Positions 54,912 to 63,915 of a stretch of 64,000 bases of DNA are shown here, in pieces. Source of the stretch: Microbispora corallina (GTDB taxonomy: Bacteria; Actinomycetota; Actinomycetes; Streptosporangiales; Streptosporangiaceae). The DNA is taken from positions 62,001 through 126,000 of the forward strand of contig NZ_BOOC01000030.1 of NCBI RefSeq assembly GCF_016863035.1. The letters run 5' to 3'. Below the pieces are notes generated by a model. It was not told the DNA's origin, did no database searches, and saw only the letters and a list, made by a program, of their open reading frames with translations. Position 1 is the first letter of the stretch; every line of letters starts with the position of its first letter. The translations under genes and the position numbers were made by a program.

Positions 54912-56624
54912 CTACTTGACGAACGTGATCCGGTTCGCGACCGGCGGGGCGATCGGCGAGTGCGCACCCAGGTAGGCGACGAACGCGTCGATGTCCAGCG
55001 GGCCGCTCCACAGGTTGGTGCCCTGGGTGAAGACCGTGAAGCCGTCACCGCCGCCAACCAGGAAGTTGTTGGCCGCGACGCGGATCTGCTGGGCGTCGGT
55101 CACCGCGGTGCCGTTGATCTTGACGTCGGAGACCCGGGAGCCGATCGGCTTGGTCAGGTCGGCCGTGTAGGTCAGCGACGCCGACGGCAGCAGGACCTTG
55201 GTGCTCGAGGCCGTCCACTGCTGCTCCAGCAGGGCCTTGAGCTGGGCCCCGGTGAGCGTGACCACCTGCATGAGGTTGTTGAACGGCTGGACCGTGAAGG
55301 CCTCGCCGTACGTCACGACGCCGTCGCCCTCGGATCCGCTCTGCGCGTAGGTCAGGTCGGCCCGTACGCCGCCGGGGTTCATCAGCGCGATCTCGGCGCT
55401 CCCGCCGGTCTTGGTCGCCTCCAGCTGGGCGTCGGCGATCAGGTCGCCCAGCGGGGACTCCGCGACGCCGCTCGAGTCCCGGCCGATGTTGGCCGTGATC
55501 GTGCCGATCGGCTTGTTGGCGACCGTCGAGACCCGGTCCTTCCAGGTCTGGACGTAGGCCGCGGTCTCCGGGTCCGGCGTGACGGTGCGGGTCACGACGT
55601 GGTTGTCTGCGACCACGCTGGAGCGGATCACGTCGTGGGTCTTCCTGTCGACCTGGAAGTCGATCTGCGTGATCACGCGGCCGAACGACGAGCCCTGCGT
55701 GTAGTAGCGGTCCTGCCCGGCCGGGTCCTTGATCTTGCAGATGTACGCCTGGTGCGAGTGGCCGCTGATGACCAGGTCGATCTGCGGGTCGAGGTTCGCG
55801 GCGATGCGCGAGCCGGCGCCCGGGACGACCGGGCAGGCGTCGGGGCTCTGGCCGGGGGTGATGTTGTCGCCCTCGTGCACCAGCACGACCTGGGCCTTCA
55901 CGCCCTCCTTGGCCAGCAGCTTCGACACCTTGTTGGCCGCGGCGACCTCCTCGGTGAACTGGAGGCCCTTGATGCCGGCGGCGGTGACGATGCTCGGGGT
56001 CGTCTGGGTCACCAGGCCGATGAAGCCGACCTTCACGCCGTTGATCTTCTTGATGTAGAAGGGCGGCAGGGCGTACTTGCCACTGCCCTCCTCCAGGACG
56101 TTCGCGCCGAGGAAGTCGAAGCTCGTGCCCTTCCAGGGGCCGGCCGGGGAGCAGCCGTCGACCGGGTGGCAGCCGCCGTTCATGATGCGCCGCAGTTCGG
56201 TGATGCCCTCGTCGAACTCGTGGTTGCCCACGGCCGAGGTCTTCAGGCCGAGCTTGTCGAGCAGGGCGACGGTGGGCTCGTCGTGGTAGGCGGCCGAGAG
56301 CAGCGGGGAGGCGCCGATGAGGTCGCCGGCCGCCACGAGAAGCGTGTTCTTGTCGGAGAGCTGCTTGAGGTGCGTCGCCAGGTAGGCGGCGCCGCCGGCG
56401 TCGACCGTCTGGCCCGTCTCATCGACGATGCGGCCGCCGGAGCCCGTGGGGGGCTCCAGGTTGCCGTGCAGGTCGTTGATGGTGAGCAGCCGTACGGGGA
56501 CCGACGTGGCGGGCTTTTGCGGCTTCGCGGCGGGCGCCGCGCTTGCCGTGCCCACGCTGAAGGCGGCGATGCCGAGGGCGGCGACGCCCGCGACAGCCAG
56601 CCGCGTGAGGGATGCTGGGGTCAT
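54912..56624 (-). CDS. Secreted 5'-nucleotidase / 2',3'-cyclic phosphodiesterase
   Basis: 570 residues. A signal peptide (GVAALGIAAFSVGTASAAPA, cleaved after ASA) is followed by the metallophosphatase domain: LLTINDLHGNLEP, LVAAGDLIGASPLLSA, AVGNHEFDEGI, VLVHEGDN, VISGHSHQAY. The C-terminal substrate domain has EIALMNPGGVRADLTYAQSG and YGEAFTVQPFNNLMQVVTLT. It is expected to release phosphate from extracellular nucleotides. With Pho genes in the same genome a phosphate-scavenging role is natural, though no PHO box was seen upstream. Confidence 0.93.
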   Translation of the reverse strand: MTPASLTRLAVAGVAALGIAAFSVGTASAAPAAKPQKPATSVPVRLLTINDLHGNLEPPTGSGGRIVDETGQTVDAGGAAYLATHLKQLSDKNTLLVAAGDLIGASPLLSAAYHDEPTVALLDKLGLKTSAVGNHEFDEGITELRRIMNGGCHPVDGCSPAGPWKGTSFDFLGANVLEEGSGKYALPPFYIKKINGVKVGFIGLVTQTTPSIVTAAGIKGLQFTEEVAAANKVSKLLAKEGVKAQVVLVHEGDNITPGQSPDACPVVPGAGSRIAANLDPQIDLVISGHSHQAYICKIKDPAGQDRYYTQGSSFGRVITQIDFQVDRKTHDVIRSSVVADNHVVTRTVTPDPETAAYVQTWKDRVSTVANKPIGTITANIGRDSSGVAESPLGDLIADAQLEATKTGGSAEIALMNPGGVRADLTYAQSGSEGDGVVTYGEAFTVQPFNNLMQVVTLTGAQLKALLEQQWTASSTKVLLPSASLTYTADLTKPIGSRVSDVKINGTAVTDAQQIRVAANNFLVGGGDGFTVFTQGTNLWSGPLDIDAFVAYLGAHSPIAPPVANRITFVK

Positions 56625-56755
56625 GGTCCCCGACAGTAAAGCCGCGGTCTAAGGACCATATGGCGCGAAGGTAACAATTCGAGGGGAACGTAAATGGCGG
56701 GTATTGCCGAAGCCCGCTGTCCACCAACCGTCCCGAGTCACCTAATGTGCGGTAC

Positions 56756-57661
56756 ATGAACGCGCGCGTGGAGATCCGCAGCCGCCTGGGTGAGGAAGAT
56801 GTGGCGGCCGTGCTCGCCCTCGTCGAGGCGGCGGCCGAGGCCGATGGGGTCCGGCCGCTCAACGAGCAGGCGATGCTCCGACTGCGCTACGGCGGCGACC
56901 CGGAGGCGCGGTTCGCGCTGCTGTACGACGGCGGCGACCTGGCCGGGTTCGCCCACCTCGACCCGGCGGACGCGGTCGAGGGCCCGAGCGGCGAACTGGT
57001 GGTCCATCCCGCACACCGGCGCAGGGGCCTCGGCACCCGCCTGCTGCGGGCCGTCCTGGAGGAGAGCGGCGGGCGACTACGGCTGTGGGCGCACGGCGAC
57101 CATCCCGGCGCGCTCCGGCTGGCCGGGAAGCTGGGACTCGCCCGCGCCCGGGCCCTGTGGCGGATGCGCCGCCCGCTGTCGGCGCCCCTGCCCGCCGTCT
57201 CGCTGCCCGAGGGCGTACGGCTGCGCACGTTCGAGCCGGGCCGCGACGAGGAGGCGTGGCTGGAACTGAACGCCCAGGCCTTCGCCGCCCACCCCGAGCA
57301 GGGCTCCTGGACGACGGACGACCTCAAGCGGCGTGAGCAGGAGCCGTGGTTCGACCCTGCGGGGTTCTTCCTGGCGGAGCGGGACGGCCGGCTCGCCGGC
57401 TTCCACTGGACGAAGGTCCACGCGGACGGGGGCGGCGACGGCCGGGAGCCGATCGGGGAGGTCTACGTGGTGGGGGTGGCGCCCGGCGAGCGGGGCGGCG
57501 GCCTCGGCCGCGCCCTCACGCTCGCCGGGCTCGCGCACCTGCGCTCGCTCGGGCTGGGCCAGGTCATGCTCTACGTGGACGAGGAGAACGCGGCGGCCAT
57601 CCGCCTGTACGAGGCGCTCGGGTTCACGCGGTGGGACACCGACGTGATGTACCGCAGGTAG
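56756..57661 (+). CDS. mshD: Mycothiol synthase (two GNAT domains)
   Basis: 301 residues. Final step of mycothiol synthesis: acetylates Cys-GlcN-Ins with acetyl-CoA. Two GNAT repeats are visible, LVVHPAHRRRGLGTRLLRAV in the first and VYVVGVAPGERGGGLGRALT in the second (active) domain, with LYVDEENAAAIRLYEALGF at the end. LRLWAHGDHPGALRLAGKLG and LNAQAFAAHPEQGSWTTDDL are MshD-specific stretches. The ATG at 56756 is preferred to the GTG three codons earlier. It stands alone. Confidence 0.94.
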   Translation: MNARVEIRSRLGEEDVAAVLALVEAAAEADGVRPLNEQAMLRLRYGGDPEARFALLYDGGDLAGFAHLDPADAVEGPSGELVVHPAHRRRGLGTRLLRAVLEESGGRLRLWAHGDHPGALRLAGKLGLARARALWRMRRPLSAPLPAVSLPEGVRLRTFEPGRDEEAWLELNAQAFAAHPEQGSWTTDDLKRREQEPWFDPAGFFLAERDGRLAGFHWTKVHADGGGDGREPIGEVYVVGVAPGERGGGLGRALTLAGLAHLRSLGLGQVMLYVDEENAAAIRLYEALGFTRWDTDVMYRR

Positions 57662-57744
57662 TCATGGGCTCGCGACCCGCAGCGACGCCCGCGACGGCTC
57701 CAGCGACGGCGGTCACGTGAGCCACCCGCCGGCGTTCTCCGCGA

Positions 57745-58065
57745 TTACCCCGACTCCAGCTCAAGGGTGCTGACCCGGGAGCGCGCCTCGGCCACCGCCT
57801 CGCGGTAGCGCTCATCCCAGTTCGGGTCGTCGTCCGGGATCGCCCTGACCGTCTGCTTGGTCAGCTCCACTGGACCGCGGCGCCCCCGCGCGACCTTCCG
57901 TACGACGACCAGGGTCCAGCCGTCCTGCATGACCGTGTCCACCTCCCAGCGGGGAGCGGTCTCGCCCGGCGGAGCGGCGCCGCGCGCTCCGCGCAGGAGG
58001 GTCACGAGCAGGTACACCAGCACGGCGACCACGATCAGAGTCGCCGGCAGGGCGAACAGTCGCAT
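57745..58065 (-). CDS. Small membrane protein of unknown function
   Basis: 106 residues. One N-terminal span (LFALPATLIVVAVLVYLLVT, ~3-22), a Pro/Gly-rich linker and a soluble domain with WEVDTVMQDGWTLVVVRKVA and DDDPNWDERYREAVAEARSR. The acidic patch DDDPNW and the following helix are typical of a small conserved actinomycete family I cannot name. It begins 14 bases after the SPFH gene stop and so is probably co-transcribed with it. Confidence 0.7.
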   Translation of the reverse strand: MRLFALPATLIVVAVLVYLLVTLLRGARGAAPPGETAPRWEVDTVMQDGWTLVVVRKVARGRRGPVELTKQTVRAIPDDDPNWDERYREAVAEARSRVSTLELESG

Positions 58066-58078
58066 CGGCTCCGGCTTC

Positions 58079-59083
58079 CTACTTGGTGGGGAGGGCGACG
58101 CCTCCGGTGTTGCCCGGCGCGTAGACGGTTATGCCCTGCGGCAGCGCCTTCAGCTTCTCGATCTCGGCGCACGTCGGGCACTTGTTGTAGCCGTCCTGGC
58201 GGGCCTTGTTGGCCTCCGCCTCCGCCCGGGCCTGGGCGACCTTGGCCTGCGCCTCGGTGACCTTCGCGAACGCCGCCTGCGCCTGGTCGACCGCGGCCTG
58301 CACCTGGGTGGGCAGCGTGACCCGCGAAAGGTTGAAGTGGATGTTCGTGAGGAAGTCGGCGCCGAGTGTCGACTTGAGGTCTTCGGCCAGGCTGGTGTTC
58401 ACCGCGTTCTGGATCTTGGCGATGTTGGCGTTGTTGCCCTGCTGCTGCAGCCCGGTCTGCTGAGCGGTGCCGTTCTGCACCAGAGCGCAGGAGGAGACCA
58501 GCTCGGCGCAGCGGAAGCTGTTGATCTGGGTGCGCAGGTCGTTCTCGATGACAGGACGGATGATCTGGTCGAGGAAGGCCGACCAGCCCTCGTCGCCTTC
58601 CCAGGGGTAGAAGGTCCCGGCGCCCAGACTGCGGAACTTGCGGGTGCCGAACTTGTCGTCGAACGACTTGAGGGTGGCGTGGTCGAGATTCAGGCCGAAG
58701 TAGAGGGTGCCCTCGATGCCCATGTTGACGCCGTCGCCGCTGGGCACCGTCACCACGTCGACACCCGACCGTTCGCCGCGGTTCGCGTCGGAGGTGATCG
58801 TGTAGAACCGCTGCTGCGCCGGGTAGCGATGAATCTGCGACCACCAGCCGATCCAGGTCACGCTGGAGCCCGGGTCGATCACCTGCCGGACGCGGTTGTC
58901 GTCAAGGGGGCCGCCGTCGCGGACCACCGCCACCTCGCCGCCGCTGGTCCGTTCGAATCCGTTCAGTGCCCCCATGACGGTGGGGACCGCGGCGACGATG
59001 AGCGCGATCAGCACCAGAATGCCGATCGTGCGGAACGAGCGCGGGCCTGCGGCCGTCGTGCCGGGGGTGGTTCGGGTGGGCAT
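58079..59083 (-). CDS. SPFH/prohibitin-domain membrane protein with a CxxC near its end
   Basis: 334 residues from ATG 59083. One span near the start (IGILVLIALIVAAVPTVMGA, ~19-38) precedes the SPFH domain (ERTSGGEVAVVRDGGPLDDN, IGWWSQIHRYPAQQRFYTIT, NMGIEGTLYFGLNLDHATLK). A helical stalk follows (AAVDQAQAAFAKVTEAQAKV, AQARAEAEANKARQDG). The C-terminus carries a possible metal or redox pair in GYNKCPTCAEIEKLK. Expected role: membrane microdomain scaffold. The next gene downstream lies 14 bases away. Confidence 0.8.
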   Translation of the reverse strand: MPTRTTPGTTAAGPRSFRTIGILVLIALIVAAVPTVMGALNGFERTSGGEVAVVRDGGPLDDNRVRQVIDPGSSVTWIGWWSQIHRYPAQQRFYTITSDANRGERSGVDVVTVPSGDGVNMGIEGTLYFGLNLDHATLKSFDDKFGTRKFRSLGAGTFYPWEGDEGWSAFLDQIIRPVIENDLRTQINSFRCAELVSSCALVQNGTAQQTGLQQQGNNANIAKIQNAVNTSLAEDLKSTLGADFLTNIHFNLSRVTLPTQVQAAVDQAQAAFAKVTEAQAKVAQARAEAEANKARQDGYNKCPTCAEIEKLKALPQGITVYAPGNTGGVALPTK

Positions 59084-59270
59084 CTCTGTGCTCCTGATGG
59101 CGGGTCCCCGCCTACCCGGCGGGGGGCGGAATGCTGGGGGATTCGCGATTCCCGGCAGGAGAACGTAACAGCCGTACCCTCTGGTTCCCTCGCCGGTGGC
59201 CGCCCGCGGCCGGACGTGACGATCCGGCCGCGGTTCCCCCACCCGCCCCCATCAGGGGGTCGCCGGTGGG

Positions 59271-60269
59271 CTACCCGAGAACCAGGTTGAGGAGGAAGTA
59301 GGCCGCGGCGGCGACGAGCGCCGCGGCGGGGATCGTGAGGACCCAGGCCGTCACGATGTTGCCGGCGATGCCCCAGCGGACGGCCGACAGGCGCCGGGTC
59401 GCGCCCACGCCCATGATGGCGCTGGTGATCGTGTGGGTCGTCGAGATGGGGGCCCCGAACCCGATCGCGGCCGTGTACAGGACCGACGCCGCGGCCGCCT
59501 CCGCCGCGAAGCCGTGGGGCGGGTCGAGGTGGATGATGCGCCGGCCGAGCGTCCGCATGATCCGCCAGCCTCCGGCGTACGTGCCGAGGGAGATGGCCAG
59601 CGCCGAGGCCGTGATGACCCACTCGGGAATGCCGGCGTCGGGAGAGGCGTAACCGCCGACCACGAGGGCGAGGAAGATCACACCCATGGTCTTCTGGGCG
59701 TCCTGCAGGCCGTGGCCGAGCGCCATGGCGGCGGCCGAGACCGTCTGGGCGTACCGGAATCCCTTGCTCGCCCTGTGCGGGTTCGACCGGCGGAAGAGCC
59801 ACAGTATGATGATCATGATGATCGCGCCCAGCAGGAAGCCGATCACGGGCGACAGCACCATCGGGACGACGACCTTCTCGATCACCCCACTCCAGTGGAC
59901 GTGCGCGCTGGCCGCGAGGGCCGAGCCGACCAGGCCGCCGATCAGCGCGTGGCTGCTCGACGACGGCAGGCCGAAGTACCAGGTGATGAGGTTCCACACG
60001 ATCGCGCCGACCAGCGCGCCGCCCACGATGATCATCCCGTGCCGCCCGTCCGGGGCGTCGATGATCCCCTTGCCCACGGTCTGGGCGACCGAGGTGCCGA
60101 GGTGGGCGCCGATGAAGTTCATGACGGCCGCCATGAGCAGCGCGACCCTCGGGGTGAGGGCCCGCGTCGAGACCGAGGTCGCGATGGCGTTCGCCGCGTC
60201 GTGGAAGCCGTTAGTGTAGTCGAACACCAGCGCGATGACGATCACGCCGATGACCAGCGTCAGCTCCAC
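59271..60269 (-). CDS. pit: PiT-family low-affinity phosphate transporter
   Basis: 332 residues with about ten membrane spans. The family signature GFHDAANAIATSVSTRALTP occurs near the N-terminus, and a second inverted copy (GAPISTTHTITSAIMGVGAT) late. SSSHALIGGLVGSALAASAH is another conserved turn. It imports phosphate with a cation. GTG 60269 directly follows the DUF47 TAA (no gap), so the two are one operon. Confidence 0.92.
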   Translation of the reverse strand: MELTLVIGVIVIALVFDYTNGFHDAANAIATSVSTRALTPRVALLMAAVMNFIGAHLGTSVAQTVGKGIIDAPDGRHGMIIVGGALVGAIVWNLITWYFGLPSSSSHALIGGLVGSALAASAHVHWSGVIEKVVVPMVLSPVIGFLLGAIIMIIILWLFRRSNPHRASKGFRYAQTVSAAAMALGHGLQDAQKTMGVIFLALVVGGYASPDAGIPEWVITASALAISLGTYAGGWRIMRTLGRRIIHLDPPHGFAAEAAAASVLYTAAIGFGAPISTTHTITSAIMGVGATRRLSAVRWGIAGNIVTAWVLTIPAAALVAAAAYFLLNLVLG

Positions 60270-60887
60270 TTAGCTTTCCTTGACCGCGATCGTCTCGACC
60301 GTGTTCGCGACGTGCTCGAACGCGTCGGCCGCAAGCTCCAGCTGCTCGATGACCTCGCGCATCTTCATCACGGTCAGCGCGTCGTACTCCCCGCTGAACA
60401 GCTTGGCGAGCAGGCGCCGGTAGATCTGGTCGGCCTGGTTCTCCAGGCGGTTGATCTCGATCCAGTACTCGTTCAGGTGCTGCATCGAGCGCAGGCGCGG
60501 CATCGCGTCGGCCGTCAGCTCGGCGGCCCGCTCGAGCACCTCCACCTGGCGCACGACCTCCTTGGGCAGGTGGTCGATCTGGTAGAGCACGATGAGGTCG
60601 GCGGCGGCCTCCATGAAGTCCATCACGTCGTCGAGGTTCGAGGCGAGGCGGTAGATGTCCTCGCGGTCGAAGGGCGTGATGAAGCTCTCGTTGAGGCGAT
60701 TCATGATCGCGTGAGTGCGCTCGTCACCCGCGTGTTCGCAGGCGCGCATCTTCTCGGCCAGAGCATCCCGGTCCGAACCGTCGCTGATGATCTCGACCAG
60801 CAGACGTGATGCGGTGACGAGGTTGTTCGCCGAGTCGGCGAACAAGTCGTAGTAGCTGTCCTCACGGGGCGTGAGACGCAGGCGCAC
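60270..60887 (-). CDS. DUF47 (PhoU-like) partner of the Pit transporter
   Basis: 205 residues from GTG 60887 (GGAGAGAC upstream). All-helical TIGR00153-type protein: LRLTPREDSYYDLFADSANN, EHAGDERTHAIMNRLNESFI TPFDREDIYRLASNLDDVMD FMEAAADLIV and LAADAFEHVANTVETIAV. Members modulate Pit transport in a PhoU-like way. Immediately followed by pit. The upstream gap (60888-61027) holds a GTTCACACCTC element that could be half a PHO box; unproven. Confidence 0.92.
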   Translation of the reverse strand: MRLRLTPREDSYYDLFADSANNLVTASRLLVEIISDGSDRDALAEKMRACEHAGDERTHAIMNRLNESFITPFDREDIYRLASNLDDVMDFMEAAADLIVLYQIDHLPKEVVRQVEVLERAAELTADAMPRLRSMQHLNEYWIEINRLENQADQIYRRLLAKLFSGEYDALTVMKMREVIEQLELAADAFEHVANTVETIAVKES

Positions 60888-61027
60888 GTCGTCTCTCCAG
60901 ATGTGCGGGGATGGTCCGCAGAGAAGAGTACGGGTTACCAGTGGAAATGCGAAGTTCACACCTCACACGCCCGCTTGTAACCTTCTCTTCCCCTTCTCGT
61001 TGCCCAGATCGTCTGGACTGACACTTT

Positions 61028-61603
61028 TCAGATCTTGGTGCGGTGGAAGTTCAGGAACGACCGGCTCGGCGTCGGCCCCCGCTGCCCCTGGTAGCGGGAC
61101 CCGTACTTCTCCGAGCCGTACGGGAACTCGGCCGGGGAGCTCAGCCGGAACATGCACAGCTGGCCGATCTTCATGCCCGGCCACAGTTTGATCGGCAGCG
61201 TGGCGACATTGGACAGTTCCAGGGTGACATGCCCCTCGAAGCCCGGGTCGATGAACCCCGCCGTGGAGTGCGTGAGCAGGCCCAGCCTCCCCAGGCTCGA
61301 CTTGCCCTCCAGCCGCGAGGCGATGTCGTCCGGCAGGCTGATCACCTCGTACGTGCTCGCCAGCACGAACTCCCCCGGGTGCAGGATGAACGGCTCGTCC
61401 CCGTCCGGCTCCACCTGGCGCGTCAGGTCGGGCTGCTCCATCGCCGGGTCGATGTGCGGGTAACGGTGGTTCTCGAAGACCCGGAAGTAGCGGTCCAGCC
61501 GGACGTCGACGCTGGACGGCTGGATCATCACCGGATCGTACGGGTCGAGCTTCACCCGGCCCGACTCGATCTCGGCGCGGAGGTCGCGATCGGAAAGCAG
61601 CAC
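61028..61603 (-). CDS. dcd: dCTP deaminase
   Basis: 191 residues from GTG 61603. Trimeric enzyme converting dCTP to dUTP (or directly to dUMP, as in the bifunctional actinobacterial form). Conserved blocks: [60 protein letters not shown] and [20 protein letters not shown] (the Glu in GHVTLEL is catalytic). [20 protein letters not shown] closes the active site. The product feeds thymidylate synthesis. It is transcribed divergently from tRNA-Gly. Confidence 0.95.
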   Translation of the reverse strand: MLLSDRDLRAEIESGRVKLDPYDPVMIQPSSVDVRLDRYFRVFENHRYPHIDPAMEQPDLTRQVEPDGDEPFILHPGEFVLASTYEVISLPDDIASRLEGKSSLGRLGLLTHSTAGFIDPGFEGHVTLELSNVATLPIKLWPGMKIGQLCMFRLSSPAEFPYGSEKYGSRYQGQRGPTPSRSFLNFHRTKI

Positions 61604-61731
61604 GGGTGCAAGGCTAACCGCCCCCGACCGGCGCATGTCCGGGCGGAGTGGGAGGAGGTTGCGCCGGGGACTGCAGGAGTGCGGTGAGAATCCGCTACAG
61701 TAGGGACGCGACGAGCTTCCGGGCGCGTCAC

Positions 61732-61805
61732 GCGGGTGTAGTTCAATGGCAGAACATCAGCTTCCCAAGCTGACAGCGCGGGTTCGATTCCCGTCACCCG
61801 CTCCA
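61732..61805 (+). tRNA. tRNA-Gly (anticodon CCC)
   Basis: 74 bases on the plus strand including an encoded CCA (61803-61805). The acceptor arms GCGGGTG and CACCCGC pair fully, discriminator T. Anticodon stem TCAGC/GCTGA has loop TTCCCAA, so the anticodon is CCC (reads GGG). The T-arm has GGTTCGATTCC. It marks the right edge of the conserved core, and accessory DNA begins immediately after it. Confidence 0.95.
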
Positions 61806-61885
61806 CACGCCAAGGCCCAGGTCAGGGACACGATGCCCACCCGGGCCTTGATTGTTTCCAGGGCCTTATCGATCTCCCGTGCCCG

Positions 61886-61975
61886 CTACGTGCCCGATCC
61901 CTCTGGATCTTCCTTGGTCAGGGCTTCCTCAGCGAGCTTCCCCAGGGCGTCGGCGATGGCCCGGTCGCGCTCCAT
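61886..61975 (-). pseudogene. Possible integrase C-terminal remnant
   Basis: The minus strand reads MERDRAIADALGKLAEEALT KEDPEGSGT then stop. Helix-rich tails of this kind close many actinomycete tyrosine integrases, and the piece points at the 3' end of tRNA-Gly, 80 bases away, just as the integrase remnant does at tRNA-Thr. The rest of the gene is gone. Similarity is weak, so this is a suggestion only. Confidence 0.3.
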
Positions 61976-61977
61976 AG

Positions 61978-62696
61978 CGGTGTTACGCCGAGTTCTGTGG
62001 GTGGCTCTATCACGACGCCGGCGACTTCCGTTCCGCGCAGTACTGGATGGACCGCGCGCTCGAATGGTCCTACGCCACTGGCCATCCCGAAACCACGACA
62101 TACGTCCTGGCAAGAAAGAGCCAGCTTGCCGGGGACATGCGGGATGCAATGCAGGCTGTCGATCTCGCCGAAGTAGCCCTCACACAAGCACGGCCCAACA
62201 GCCGCCTTGGCGCGATCGCCGCGACCTATGCCGCCTACGGACATGCGCTTTCCGGTGATGCCACGGCATCACAGCGCACCTTCGACGAGGCGCACGAGAA
62301 GCTCACCCACCTCGACGAGGACCCGACATCCCCTTGGGTCGCATGGATGGACCGTCCTACATCGAGGTGCACCGAGCCCGGGGTCTCGCCGCTCTCGGCG
62401 ACCACGAGGCAGCAGCCACAGGCTTCCGCACCGCGATCACCGCACTTCCGCCCGGATACCACCGAGACCGAGGTGTGTACCTGGCGCGTGAGTCGACTGC
62501 CTACGCTGGAGCGAGCGAGCCCGAGCAGGCCGCGACGGTCGGCGCGGAGGCCCTCAGCATCGCGGCGGCCACCGGCTCAGCACGGATCATGACCGAGCTG
62601 ACGCGCCTGGACACGCAACTTGAGCGCTGGCAGAAGGTGCCGGCAGTGGCCGAGTTCCGCCAGACCTTCGACAGCCTCGTTGCACACCAGGCTTAG
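61978..62696 (+). pseudogene. TPR-type C-terminal half of an XRE regulator, truncated and frameshifted
   Basis: The frame is open from 61978 without a start (CYAEFCGWLYHDAGDFRSAQ YWMDRALEWSYATGHPETTT), typical of the tetratricopeptide part of actinomycete XRE-TPR regulators. At about 62345 it shifts by one base at a repeated GGATGGAC region. The second frame gives MDGPSYIEVHRARGLAALGD, RDRGVYLARESTAYAGASEP and a natural end (FRQTFDSLVAHQA). The DNA-binding N-terminus is missing, cut at the junction beside tRNA-Gly. It is non-functional as it stands. Confidence 0.7.
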
Positions 62697-62728
62697 ACTC
62701 GCCCAGGCCGGTACGAGAGAATCACGCT

Positions 62729-63421
62729 ATGCCGCGCCCCTACGTGCTCTTGGGCTGCGCCATGTCCGTCGATGGCTACATCGACGACACCACCCCCGAA
62801 CGGCTCTTGCTCTCCAACGCCGCCGACTTCGACCGGGTAGACGAAGTTCGAGCCAACACCGACGCGATCCTCATCGGCGCAACCACCATGCGCCGTGACA
62901 ACCCGCGCCTACTGGTCAACTCGGAGGAACGACGCGCCCAGCGAGTCGCACGAGGGCTTCCGGCCTACCCCCTCAAGGTGACGATCACTGCTAGCGGTGA
63001 CCTCAGCCGAGACCTCAAGTTCTGGCATCACGGCGGGGAAAAGGTCGTCTACTGCCCCGACACAGTGACGACCAAGGTCCGCGAAACGCTCAACGGTCTC
63101 GCGGACGTGGTAAGCACCGGCCCCACGGTTGACCATGGCGCCATGCTCGACGACCTCGGAGGACGAGGTATCCGGCATCTCATGGTCGAGGGTGGCGGGA
63201 CGATCCACACTCAGTTCCTCACCCAGGGCCTGGCCGACGAGATACACCTAGCCATCGCGCCCATCTTCGTCGGAGACTCGGCAGCTCCAAGGTTCGTCAA
63301 CGCTGGACAGTTCCCCGGAGGCTCCGCTCATAGGATGAAGGTTGCCGAGGTCCGCTCCATCGGCGACATCGTTCTGATCCGGTACCTGCCGAAGGAAACA
63401 TCCGGGGACTCCACCTCATGA
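62729..63421 (+). CDS. RibD C-terminal / dihydrofolate-reductase-like reductase
   Basis: 230 residues. Begins RPYVLLGCAMSVDGYIDDTT and has ILIGATTMRRDNPRLLVNSE, the family's substrate and NADPH-binding loops; LMVEGGGTIHTQFLTQGLAD EIHLAIAPIFVGD is the conserved C-terminal EGG/DE block. Such proteins reduce a ribosyl-uracil intermediate, as in riboflavin synthesis, or related pteridine-like compounds. The deaminase gene overlaps its stop by four bases; the pair matches the two halves of RibD as separate genes. Confidence 0.85.
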   Translation: MPRPYVLLGCAMSVDGYIDDTTPERLLLSNAADFDRVDEVRANTDAILIGATTMRRDNPRLLVNSEERRAQRVARGLPAYPLKVTITASGDLSRDLKFWHHGGEKVVYCPDTVTTKVRETLNGLADVVSTGPTVDHGAMLDDLGGRGIRHLMVEGGGTIHTQFLTQGLADEIHLAIAPIFVGDSAAPRFVNAGQFPGGSAHRMKVAEVRSIGDIVLIRYLPKETSGDSTS

Positions 63422-63882
63422 GCGTCATCACTCCGACCGATCGTCAGTGGCTCATGACTGCCATCGAGCTAGCTCGGAAGTGCCCGCCATCGACAACGGC
63501 GTTTTCCGTAGGGGCCGTAATCGTGGACGCCGAGGGTAACGAGATCTCTCGCGGATACTCCCGCGAAACAGACCCTCGCGTACACGCTGAAGAGGCAGCT
63601 CTCGCCAAGCTCGGGACGATCGACAAAACCCGCCTCAAGGGTTCGACGATCTACAGCACCTTGGAGCCCTGCTCGGAACGACGATCGCGACCGCGCACAT
63701 GCACCCAGCTCATCATCGAAGCCGGGATTCCCCGCGTGGTCATCGCTTGGCGTGAGCCCAGCCTGTTTGTTGCTGACTGTCAGGGTGTGGAACTCCTCGC
63801 AAACCACGGTATTGAAGTGCTCGAAGTGCCGGATCTTGCCGCTTTGGCCAGCGCAGTGGGCATGCCCACCGGTCACACATGA
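63418..63882 (+). CDS. Cytidine/dCMP deaminase-like (RibD N-terminal type)
   Basis: 154 residues from ATG 63418. Zinc deaminase signature: HAEEAAL with the catalytic Glu, and STLEPCSERRSRPRTCTQLI, with PC-x8-C providing the zinc Cys ligands. PPSTTAFSVGAVIVDAEGNE is the family lead-in. The LEPCS...C spacing resembles RibD deaminase domains rather than cytosine deaminase. Translationally coupled to the preceding reductase. Together they may act on a riboflavin-like pyrimidine, but a role in a specialised pathway is possible. Confidence 0.85.
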   Translation: MSVITPTDRQWLMTAIELARKCPPSTTAFSVGAVIVDAEGNEISRGYSRETDPRVHAEEAALAKLGTIDKTRLKGSTIYSTLEPCSERRSRPRTCTQLIIEAGIPRVVIAWREPSLFVADCQGVELLANHGIEVLEVPDLAALASAVGMPTGHT

Positions 63883-63915
63883 ACTACAGATTCTCGCTGT
63901 CACTAAGGTGCAGGC

